In this document: one piece after another, positions 18,948 to 26,478 of the stretch | Numbering within the stretch: position 1 is the first letter of the stretch | How the letters are laid out: the number at the start of each line of letters is the position of its first letter | NCBI RefSeq assembly: GCF_021228125.1 | Contig: NZ_JAJQQS010000022.1 | Location: 62,001-126,000 of the forward strand | DNA length: 64,000 nt | Direction of reading: 5' to 3' | Source: Streptomyces albireticuli | Lineage (GTDB): Bacteria; Actinomycetota; Actinomycetes; Streptomycetales; Streptomycetaceae | Made by a program: the position numbers and the translations under genes | Notes under the pieces: model-generated | Seen by the model: only the letters and a program-made list of their open reading frames with translations | Databases searched by the model: none | What the model was told of the DNA's origin: nothing

Positions 18948-20927
18948 ATGCTCCAGGCCATCGGACTGACCAGCGCTCCCCGCCGCAACCAGCCGCTCGC
19001 CGTGGACGACCTCACCTTCGAGGCGCGCCCCGGGAAGGTCACCGTCCTGCTGGGGGAACGGGGCGCGGGGAAGACCAGCGCGCTGCGCCTGATCCTGCGC
19101 CTCGACCCCGGCCGTGGCGTCGCGCTCTTCCGAGGCCGGACCCTCGACCGCGTCCCGCACCCCACGCGTGAGATCGGGGTGCTGCTGGGCGACGTCCCCG
19201 GGCACCCTTCCCGCAGCGCCCGGGGACACCTGCGCATGCTCAGCGCGGTCGCGGGCGTGCCCGTGGCCCGTGCCGACGAGGTCCTGGAGGTCGTCGGCCT
19301 CAGCGGTCTCGCCGACCAGCGCCTCGGCACGTTCTCCCTCGGCATGGACCGCCGTCTCGGCCTCGCCGCCGCCCTCCTGGGCGATCCCCACACCCTCGTC
19401 CTCGACGAGCCCGCCCATGAGCTCTCCCCCCGCGAGACCGCCTGGCTCCACGGGCTGCTGCGCGGCTACGCGACCCAGGGCGGCGCCGTCCTCGTCACCT
19501 CGCACGACCCCATGGAGGCCGCCCGCATCGCCGACCAGGTCGTCACCATCGACCACGGACGCCTCGTGGCCGATCAGGCGGTCGACGATTTCGCCCGCAC
19601 CCGGCTGCGCCCCCGCGTCGTCGTGCGCACCCCGCTCGCCGACCGGCTCGCCCACGTCCTCGACGCCGAGGCCGACGCGGGCGCTGCCGGCGAGGCCACG
19701 GGTGTCGCCGACGCCGGTCCGCCGATGGAGGTCGTCAACGAAGGCGGTGGCCGGCTCTCGGTCTACAACAGCAGTTGCGCCGCCGTCGGTGAGACCGCCT
19801 ACCGGCACGGGATCCTCGTCCACCGGCTGGCCGAGGAGGTCGGGGACACCGGCCCCGTGGCCCCCCTGCCGCGCGCCGACGGCAGGCAGCCCGCCGCCGG
19901 TCCCGCGGGCCTCGCCGGCACCGCCTTCCCCCTCGCCGAGGCGTCACCCGCGACGCCGGGAACGCTGGGAACGCTGGGAACGCCGGGAACGCCGCCCGGA
20001 ACACTCCGAGCCTCCGGAGATCCCGGAGCGGCCCCCGGCCCCGCGGACGTCCGCGGCCGCTCCGCCCGGCCTGCCCGGCCCGGTCGACCCGCCCGCAGCG
20101 GCCAGGCGGGGTCGGCCGCCCGCTCCGCCCTGCCGTCCCGCGTCCAGCCCCGGCTCCCGGCGGCCGATCCCGCCTGGCCGCTGCGCTACGAGCTCCGCCG
20201 CGCCACGGGGGTGCGGACCGCCTGGGTGGTGGCCGCCGCCGCGCTCCTCGTCTCGGTCCTCGCCTCCGTGCTCCTCGCCCGCACCGGGTCGCCTGAGCCC
20301 CGACTGTTCACCGGCTGGCCCACCCTGCTGCCGCTGCCGCCGGCCGCCTTCGGCGCCGGGTTCCTCGGCGCGCTCTCCTTCGGCCAGGAGTTCCGGTACC
20401 CCGCGCTCGCCCCCGACCAGGGCACCGTCCCCCGCCGCCTCGGCCTGCTCGGTGCCAAGCTCGCCGTCACGGCCGCCGCGGCCCTGCTGCTCGCGCTCGC
20501 CTCCGTCACCCTCGACGCCGCCGCCGTGGGGCTGCTCTTCGGCGACGTCACCGTCGGCCCCTCCGGCGAGCTGATCGTCGCGCTCGCCGGCTGGGCGGGG
20601 CTCACCCTGGGCTGCGCCTGGGCGGGCCTGCTCGCCGCCGGGCTGTTCCGGTCCACGGCGCTCGGGCTGGTGGCGGTGCTGGCGGTGCCCACCCTGGTGG
20701 TCCCGGTGCTGGGCGGTCTGCTGGCCGAGCCCGCCGCCCGGTCGCTGGTCGGGCTCCCGGAGCGACTGCGTTCGGCGGCCGTCGTGCAGTGGCCCTCCGG
20801 CATGGACCAGGGGGTCTCGGCGGCCCTGCGGCTGGTCTCCCAGCCCGTCGGGTGGGGGCTCGCGCTCTCGCTCACCGCGCTCCTCGGCGCGTACGTGCTC
20901 ACCGTGTTCCGCGGTCGCCCGCGGTGA
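18948..20927 (+). CDS. ABC transporter, ATPase fused to membrane domain
   Basis: A 659-aa single-chain half transporter. Residues 1-230 are an ABC ATPase with Walker A GERGAGKTS (36-44), Walker B LVLDEP (about 150) and a switch histidine in VTSHDPME. The signature LSGGQ is replaced by FSLGMDRR, as in some ABC-2 exporters. Residues about 240-420 are a Pro/Ala/Gly-rich linker containing a 9-bp DNA repeat. The C-terminal 230 residues have about six hydrophobic helices (VVAAAALLVSVLASVLLA, LGLVAVLAVPTLVVPVLGGLL). Substrate is unknown; export is likely. It is conserved upstream of gntR-hrdB in Streptomyces as far as I recall. Confidence 0.88.
   Translation: MLQAIGLTSAPRRNQPLAVDDLTFEARPGKVTVLLGERGAGKTSALRLILRLDPGRGVALFRGRTLDRVPHPTREIGVLLGDVPGHPSRSARGHLRMLSAVAGVPVARADEVLEVVGLSGLADQRLGTFSLGMDRRLGLAAALLGDPHTLVLDEPAHELSPRETAWLHGLLRGYATQGGAVLVTSHDPMEAARIADQVVTIDHGRLVADQAVDDFARTRLRPRVVVRTPLADRLAHVLDAEADAGAAGEATGVADAGPPMEVVNEGGGRLSVYNSSCAAVGETAYRHGILVHRLAEEVGDTGPVAPLPRADGRQPAAGPAGLAGTAFPLAEASPATPGTLGTLGTPGTPPGTLRASGDPGAAPGPADVRGRSARPARPGRPARSGQAGSAARSALPSRVQPRLPAADPAWPLRYELRRATGVRTAWVVAAAALLVSVLASVLLARTGSPEPRLFTGWPTLLPLPPAAFGAGFLGALSFGQEFRYPALAPDQGTVPRRLGLLGAKLAVTAAAALLLALASVTLDAAAVGLLFGDVTVGPSGELIVALAGWAGLTLGCAWAGLLAAGLFRSTALGLVAVLAVPTLVVPVLGGLLAEPAARSLVGLPERLRSAAVVQWPSGMDQGVSAALRLVSQPVGWGLALSLTALLGAYVLTVFRGRPR
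19958..19993 (+). repeat. Four 9-bp tandem repeats inside the ABC transporter linker
   Basis: GGGAACGCT, GGGAACGCT, GGGAACGCC, GGGAACGCC run without interruption and encode a T-L-G / T-P-G repeat in the disordered linker. The unit length keeps the frame. Confidence 0.9.
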
Positions 20928-21129
20928 GGGCGCGCGCCCGCCCGCTCACGCCCGTGAACTCCCCGTGAGCCCGGCGCCTCGAATGTCACGCTCCGCATTC
21001 AAAGCACCCGGTAACTGCGCCCGTTTCCGCACAGTTAGGCGTCAATTATGAGGTAATGGGCGATCACCCTTTCGTGTGCTTTTCACCAAAGACCTCAAGG
21101 GAGCTGGAGGTGTCGCCGACAAAGGAGGC

Positions 21130-22014
21130 GTGAGTACCCTTGCGCACACCATGATGACCGCGGCTCGCCCCTCCGATTCCGGCCTCACAGGCTCGGGCGA
21201 GCTGGACCGATACTCCTACGGGGAGGCCCCCGGGGCCGACCGTGGGACCCCACCCGCCTGGGACAGTGAGGCGGAGCTGAGCCGGGCCGGCCGCCGTGCG
21301 GCCGGCAGCCGGGGCCGAGGGCTGCACGGGCAGCTCGTGCAGCAGCTGGGCCAGATGATCGTCTCCGGCGACCTGGGGGCCGACCGCCCCCTCGTCCCGG
21401 AGGAGATCGGGCAGCGCTTCGAGGTCTCCCGCACCGTCGTCCGCGAATCCCTGCGCGTCCTGGAGGCCAAGGGCCTGGTCAGCGCCCGCCCCAACGTAGG
21501 CACCCGCGTCCGCCCCGTCGCCGACTGGAACCTCCTCGACCCGGACATCATCGAGTGGCGGGCCTTCGGCCCCCAGCGCGAGGACCAGCGCCGCGAGCTC
21601 TGCGAGCTCCGCTGGACCATCGAGCCGCTCGCCGCCCGCCTCGCCGCCGGGCACGGCCGCGAGGACGTCCAGCAGCGCCTCGCCGACATGGCCGAGATCA
21701 TGGGCCACGCGCTGGCCCAGGGCGACTCGCTCACGTTCTCGCGCGCCGACGCCGAGTTCCACTCCCTGCTCCTCCAGGTCGCGGGCAACCGCATGCTCGA
21801 GCACCTCTCCGGCATCGTCTCCTCCGCGCTGCACGTCTCGGGCGCGCAGGCCGGCGGCTGCGACCGCCCCACCGAGGCCGGCGTCGGCCACCACCTCCGG
21901 ATCGTCGACGCCGTGGGCGCGGGCGACGCCGCGGGGGCGGAGGCCGCCATGCGCCAGCTGCTCACCGCCCACCCCGACGTCGAGCGCGTGGTGCCCGCGC
22001 CGCGCGAACACTGA
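21130..22014 (+). CDS. FadR/GntR-family transcriptional regulator
   Basis: The 294-aa protein has a winged helix at about residues 70-135 (GLHGQLVQQLGQMIVSGDLG, EEIGQRFEVSRTVVRESLRVLEAKGLV) and an all-helical FCD ligand domain with likely metal ligands (ELRWTIEPLAARLAA, FSRADAEFHSLLLQVAGN, VGHHLRIVDA). FCD regulators usually respond to carboxylic acids or sugar acids. The start is not certain: AAAGGAGG ends 1 nt before GTG 21130 and 22 nt before ATG 21151. GTG 21130 is taken because the N-terminus VSTLAHTMMTAAR looks conserved. It precedes hrdB. Confidence 0.9.
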   Translation: MSTLAHTMMTAARPSDSGLTGSGELDRYSYGEAPGADRGTPPAWDSEAELSRAGRRAAGSRGRGLHGQLVQQLGQMIVSGDLGADRPLVPEEIGQRFEVSRTVVRESLRVLEAKGLVSARPNVGTRVRPVADWNLLDPDIIEWRAFGPQREDQRRELCELRWTIEPLAARLAAGHGREDVQQRLADMAEIMGHALAQGDSLTFSRADAEFHSLLLQVAGNRMLEHLSGIVSSALHVSGAQAGGCDRPTEAGVGHHLRIVDAVGAGDAAGAEAAMRQLLTAHPDVERVVPAPREH

Positions 22015-22480
22015 CCGCGGGAGAGGCGGGACGGTACGGGCCGGGTCGTACGGCCGGGCCGCGCGCGGGACCGCGGAAGCGGATCGGGCGCGCGGCCGCG
22101 TCGGACGGCACCCCGGCCACGCGCCCGATCCCACGCGCCCGATCCGTCGCGGGACGGGCGCCGCCGGCCGCCCCCGGAGCTCGGACCGGGGCCGCAGCGG
22201 AAGAGCGGCGGGATGCTATGTCCTCTTGTATGGCCTTTCACTCCGTTATGTGGTGTGACTCGGGCCACGAGGATTGGGCGTAACGCTCTTTGAGGCAGTG
22301 CGATGACTAAAGAGGTGGCAGCGGCGGAGGGAATACCGGCCTCGTTCGAGGTGCTGTGTCCGTCCGTACTCACCACCCGCGCGCCGTCGGTTCATCCTTT
22401 GCCGGCGGTCGTCGGAACCGGTCCGTCGTTCAGAGCGGACCGGGGCCGGAAGCCGTTTCCATCGTTCCGAGAGGTTGTTC
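22015..22480. other. Long hrdB upstream region
   Basis: 466 nt without a gene. A GC-rich part follows the gntR stop. An AT-richer patch at about 22205-22315 (with TTGTAT, TTATGTGGTGTGAC and TTGGGCGTAACG) most likely holds the hrdB promoters. I cannot assign -35/-10 pairs with confidence. The mRNA leader would then be about 170-250 nt. Confidence 0.5.
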
Positions 22481-24028
22481 GTGTCGGCCAGCACATCCCG
22501 TACGCTCCCGCCGGAGATCGCCGAATCCGAGTCTCTGATGGCGCTCATCGAGCAGGGAAAGGCCGAGGGGCAGATCGCCGGCGACGACGTGCGTCGGGCC
22601 TTCGAGGCTGACCAGATTCCGCCAACCCAGTGGAAGAATGTTCTGCGCAGCCTCAACCAGGTCCTCGACGAGGAGGGTGTGACGCTGATGGTCAGTGCCG
22701 CCGAGGCGCCCAAGCGCACCCGTAAGAGCGTCGCAGCGAAGAGCCCGGCGAAGCGCACCGCGACCAAGACCGTCGCCTCCAAGACGGTCACGTCCCGGCA
22801 GGCCACGTCCGGCGCGTCCGTCGGCGCGTACGGCGACGCCGAGGGCGACGAGACCGCGTCGCCCGCGAAGAAGACCGCCGCCAAGAAGGCGGTGGCCAAG
22901 AAGACGGTGGCCAAGAAGGCCACCGCGAAGAAGACGGCGGCCAAGAAGACCGCCTCCAAGAAGGACGCCGACGAGCTGCTCGACGACGAGCTCGTCGAGG
23001 AGACCCCCACCCCCGGCAAGGCCGGCGAGGAGGAGGACGAGACCGGCGAGAACAAGGGCTTCGTCCTCTCCGACGACGACGAGGACGACGCCCCCGCGCA
23101 GCAGGTCGCGGTGGCCGGTGCCACGGCCGACCCGGTCAAGGACTACCTCAAGCAGATCGGTAAGGTCCCGCTCCTCAACGCCGAGCAGGAGGTCGAGCTC
23201 GCCAAGCGCATCGAGGCGGGTCTGTTCGCCGAGGACAAGCTGGCGAACAGCGACAAGCTCGCCCCGAAGCTCAAGCGCGAGCTGGAGATCATCGCCGAGG
23301 ACGGGCGCCGCGCCAAGAACCACCTCCTGGAGGCCAACCTCCGTCTGGTGGTCTCCCTGGCCAAGCGCTACACCGGCCGCGGCATGCTCTTCCTGGACCT
23401 CATCCAGGAGGGCAACCTGGGTCTGATCCGCGCGGTCGAGAAGTTCGACTACACCAAGGGCTACAAGTTCTCCACGTATGCGACCTGGTGGATCCGCCAG
23501 GCCATCACGCGCGCGATGGCCGACCAGGCCCGCACCATCCGTATCCCGGTGCACATGGTCGAGGTCATCAACAAGCTCGCGCGTGTCCAGCGCCAGATGC
23601 TCCAGGACCTGGGCCGCGAGCCCACCCCGGAGGAGCTGGCCAAGGAGCTCGACATGACCCCCGAGAAGGTCATCGAGGTCCAGAAGTACGGCCGTGAGCC
23701 GATCTCCCTCCACACCCCCCTGGGTGAGGACGGCGACAGCGAGTTCGGTGACCTCATCGAGGACTCCGAGGCGGTCGTGCCGGCCGACGCGGTCAGCTTC
23801 ACGCTCCTCCAGGAGCAGCTGCACTCCGTCCTGGACACGCTCAGCGAGCGCGAGGCGGGCGTGGTCTCCATGCGCTTCGGCCTCACCGACGGCCAGCCGA
23901 AGACGCTGGACGAGATCGGCAAGGTCTACGGCGTGACGCGTGAGCGCATCCGTCAGATCGAGTCGAAGACCATGTCCAAGCTGCGCCACCCGTCCCGTTC
24001 GCAGGTCCTTCGCGACTACCTCGACTAG
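22481..24028 (+). CDS. hrdB: Principal RNA polymerase sigma factor HrdB
   Basis: The 515-aa essential vegetative sigma factor (RpoD group 1). The N-terminal 200 residues hold a conserved helix (ESESLMALIEQGKAEGQI), then a Lys/Ala-rich repetitive stretch and an acidic stretch typical of actinobacterial group 1 factors. Region 1.2 begins at DPVKDYLKQIGKVPLL. Region 2 (from about residue 286) includes the RpoD box DLIQEGNLGLIRAV and YATWWIRQAI for -10 recognition. The region 4.2 helix-turn-helix TLDEIGKVYGVTRERIRQIE spans about 477-496. GTG 22481 is preceded by GAGAGG; a TTG at 22475 is less likely. Confidence 0.98.
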   Translation: MSASTSRTLPPEIAESESLMALIEQGKAEGQIAGDDVRRAFEADQIPPTQWKNVLRSLNQVLDEEGVTLMVSAAEAPKRTRKSVAAKSPAKRTATKTVASKTVTSRQATSGASVGAYGDAEGDETASPAKKTAAKKAVAKKTVAKKATAKKTAAKKTASKKDADELLDDELVEETPTPGKAGEEEDETGENKGFVLSDDDEDDAPAQQVAVAGATADPVKDYLKQIGKVPLLNAEQEVELAKRIEAGLFAEDKLANSDKLAPKLKRELEIIAEDGRRAKNHLLEANLRLVVSLAKRYTGRGMLFLDLIQEGNLGLIRAVEKFDYTKGYKFSTYATWWIRQAITRAMADQARTIRIPVHMVEVINKLARVQRQMLQDLGREPTPEELAKELDMTPEKVIEVQKYGREPISLHTPLGEDGDSEFGDLIEDSEAVVPADAVSFTLLQEQLHSVLDTLSEREAGVVSMRFGLTDGQPKTLDEIGKVYGVTRERIRQIESKTMSKLRHPSRSQVLRDYLD

Positions 24029-24060
24029 AAACCGGGGCGGCCGCCCGTTCCCGGAGTCCC

Positions 24061-24098
24061 CGAAGGCCCGGCACCTCTTCCGAGGTGCCGGGCCTTCG
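24061..24098 (+). terminator. Strong terminator after hrdB
   Basis: A perfect 17-bp stem with a TTCC loop begins 32 nt after the hrdB stop (arms 24061-24077 and 24082-24098). Confidence 0.9.
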
Positions 24099-24172
24099 GG
24101 CTTCGGGATGCGATGATCGGCGGACGGGGTGACCCTGGGTGTGCAGGGGACTTCATACGGTCAGGAGAGTGC

Positions 24173-25237
24173 ATGCGTTCGCTGAGCTACCCGTTGGCCG
24201 GCGCGGTCGCGCTGCTGCTGGCGACGCCGGTCCCCGCGCAGGCGGATCTGGCGGTCGTCGGAGGGCAGTCCGTCCGGGCCGCGGAGGCGCCCTGGGCGGT
24301 GGCCCTGGCCAGCCGCCAGCGGTTCGGTGCCGCCCGCTCGGGGCAGTTCTGCGGTGGCGCCCTGGTGGGCCAGCGGACCGTGCTCACGGCGGCGCACTGC
24401 CTCAGCCGCGAGGTCCTCGGGACGGACGTGGCCGAGGCGAAGGACCTCCGGGTGATCTACGGGCGGGACGATCTGAGGGGGGTGTCCGGGACCGAGCTGG
24501 AACTGCGCGCCACCTGGGTCAACCCGAACTTCGACACCGAGACCAACGAGGGCGACCTCGCCGTGCTCACCCTGAAGGACCCGCTGCCGCACGACAGCGC
24601 GATCGCGCTGGCGCAGGCGGGCGACGCCGTCTACCGCACGGGCACGCCGACCGCGGTCTACGGCTGGGGCGACATGTTCGGCAACGGCACGTACTCCGAG
24701 ACCCTGCGGGCGGCGGGGCTGGTCGTCATGGACGACGCGCAGTGCGAGCGGGCGTACCCGGGGAGCGCGGAGGGCGTCTACCGGCGGGCGACGATGCTCT
24801 GCGCGGGGCTGCCGGCGGGCGGCAGGGACGCCTGCCAGGGTGACAGCGGCGGGCCGCTGGTGGCGCGGGGGCGGCTGGTGGGGCTGGTGTCGTGGGGGAG
24901 CGGCTGTGCCCAGCCCGGACACCCGGGGGTGTACACGCGGATCTCGGCGGCCATCGCCCAAGTGAAGGCGCACAGCGTCGACACGGTGAAGGCCGCCGCG
25001 CCGATATCGCCCGCGGAGGCGGAGTCCGGCCGCGTCGGGGCGCCCGGCGCGCCCGCCGCGCGGCGGCGTGATCGCGGACCGGCGCCGCAGGCGGTCCGCC
25101 CGGCCCGGCCCGTGACCCGCTCGCACGCCACCCGCCCGGCGTCGGCGAGAGCCCAGCGGCCCGTCTCGCCGCCTCGCGGGGCGGCGGGGCAATGGAGTGC
25201 CGGATCGCACCCACGGGGGCCGTGGTGGCGGCAGTGA
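24173..25237 (+). CDS. Secreted trypsin-like serine protease (S1 family)
   Basis: The 354-aa precursor has a signal peptide (MRSLSYPLAGAVALLLATPV, cleavage probably after AQA at 22-24), a VVGG activation-type N-terminus, and the chymotrypsin triad His75 (TAAHC), Asp128 (GDLAVL) and Ser225 (CQGDSGGP). Asp219, just before AC, fits trypsin-like specificity for Arg/Lys. The six cysteines are paired as usual. About 85 residues beyond the protease domain are Ala/Pro/Arg-rich and disordered. ATG 24173 is chosen for the AGGAGAG just upstream. Exported through Sec, it probably has a nutritional or processing role. Confidence 0.95.
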   Translation: MRSLSYPLAGAVALLLATPVPAQADLAVVGGQSVRAAEAPWAVALASRQRFGAARSGQFCGGALVGQRTVLTAAHCLSREVLGTDVAEAKDLRVIYGRDDLRGVSGTELELRATWVNPNFDTETNEGDLAVLTLKDPLPHDSAIALAQAGDAVYRTGTPTAVYGWGDMFGNGTYSETLRAAGLVVMDDAQCERAYPGSAEGVYRRATMLCAGLPAGGRDACQGDSGGPLVARGRLVGLVSWGSGCAQPGHPGVYTRISAAIAQVKAHSVDTVKAAAPISPAEAESGRVGAPGAPAARRRDRGPAPQAVRPARPVTRSHATRPASARAQRPVSPPRGAAGQWSAGSHPRGPWWRQ

Positions 25238-25814
25238 GGGCCTGTGACGGCGTCCTGAGGGCCGCGCGGGCCGTGCGAGGGCGACGGACCGGGTGCGTCG
25301 GTGGCCGGGAAGCGGCCGTGCGGCCCGGAGCCGTGCCGGTACGCGGCCTGCGGGCGGCTGCCACGGCCCCGACCCCGCGGGCGAGGCGGACAGGGCGTCG
25401 CGGCGGCGAGGTGGCGGCCACACGGCCCGGGGCCTCTCGGGGGTGTGGGCGGCGGGCGGCCGTTACGGCGCCGCGCCGCAGACGAGGCGGCCCGGGGACT
25501 CGCCGGGGCGCGGCCGGCGGCCGGAAGGCGTGGGACGTCCTGCGGCGGGCGCGAGGCCGGTGCGAGGCGGGCGATGCGCTGTCGCCGGCGGGCGGAGGCC
25601 GTGGCGGCGCGGCGGGGCGTCCCACGGGGAGTGCGATGCGGGCCGCGCGCGACGTGGTGCCCGTCGGCGGGCGGAAGCGGGCAGGGTGCCGGATGGGTGC
25701 GCGCACGAGAGCGGGCGGCCTCCCCGGTGGGGGTGGCCGCCCGCGGCTGTCCGGCCCTGGATGGCCGGACCTCGCTCGTCGTCGGATGCGATGTGTCAGC
25801 GTTCCACTGCGGAC
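25238..25814. other. GC-rich intergenic region
   Basis: 577 nt of very high GC sequence between the protease and the convergent small gene. All open frames here are Arg/Gly/Ala-rich without recognisable domains and overlap one another. I see no gene, and no clear hairpin or repeat. Confidence 0.5.
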
Positions 25815-26045
25815 TCAGCGGTCCTCGTCGGACGCGGACGCCGGAGGGGCGGTGAGCCGCTCCGTCTCGTCCTGTATTTCCGCGGCGATCTTCTTGAGTT
25901 CTGGCTCGAACTTACGCCCGTGGTGGGCGCAGAAGAGCAGTTCGCCGCCGCTCATGAGAACGACGCGCAGGTAAGCCTGAGCGCCGCACCGGTCGCAGCG
26001 GTCAGCGGCCGTCAGCGGGCTCGCGGGGGTCAGAACAGTAGTCAC
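25815..26045 (-). CDS. Small zinc-ribbon-like protein (DUF7455 type)
   Basis: A 76-aa protein with Cys17-X2-Cys20 (DRCDRCGAQAYLRVVL) and Cys39-Ala-His-His (LLFCAHHGRKFEPELKKIA), a likely single zinc site, and an acidic C-terminus. Such proteins are conserved in actinomycetes, commonly divergent from parE; function unknown. The upstream sequence AGAGAAGAGGCGAC gives a plausible ribosome-binding site. Confidence 0.88.
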   Translation of the reverse strand: MTTVLTPASPLTAADRCDRCGAQAYLRVVLMSGGELLFCAHHGRKFEPELKKIAAEIQDETERLTAPPASASDEDR

Positions 26046-26478
26046 GTCGCCTCTTCTCTAGCTCGACGAGCTGTCGTACCAGGGTCAACATCCAACCAGG
26101 CCGAAAACGTTCCCGCTCGCGGCTTTTCCTCGAAACTTCCTTCGGAGCAGGCCGGATCTTGACGGTTTGGCGGCGAATGAGCCGTATTGCGTGGGCTTAC
26201 GGTTTCACATCGCTGGGGAGCTTTCGTCCACCCGGCCGGCTTGCCGGGTTGTTGTTCAGGACGTGCCCGGAGCCTAAATGGTTCATGCCTCCAAGGGAAC
26301 GTGATGTGCACGTCACCCCATCGAGTCATCGAACAGTTGATCGACTCTGGACTAGCATGGGCGTTCCCACGGGTGGCTGCGCAAAGGCTCTACCTGGCCT
26401 CGGTACCCTCTGAACGGCGACCGAGCCATCACTGCGCCCGACCCGGGCCAAAAAGAAATTCAGCGAGGAGCGAACCGC
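26046..26478. other. Divergent promoter region of parE
   Basis: 433 nt between the zinc-ribbon gene and parE. It holds AT-richer patches (around 26100-26130, 26155-26190 and 26330-26360) with several possible promoter hexamers, none convincing, and the palindrome at 26301-26316. The ribosome-binding site of parE is GCGAGGAGCG just before the GTG. Confidence 0.5.
26301..26316. promoter_or_regulatory. Palindrome in the parE upstream region
   Basis: GTGATGTGCACGTCAC is a 16-bp inverted repeat with one mismatched pair. The half-site GTGA...TCAC recalls Crp/BldD-like sites, but spacing does not match either exactly, so the binding protein is open. Confidence 0.4.

Noticed and set aside
22330..22356. 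GGAAT before hrdB as a SigR-type promoter
   Set aside because: No GTT occurs 18-19 nt downstream, so the pair required for SigR recognition is missing.
25192..25974. Overlapping GC-rich open frames after the protease gene
   Set aside because: They have no domain, no ribosome-binding site and biased composition (Arg/Gly), and run across the zinc-ribbon gene on the other strand.
26337..26358. TTGATC ... TAGCAT as the parE promoter
   Set aside because: Only 10 bp separate the two hexamers; a -35/-10 pair needs about 17.
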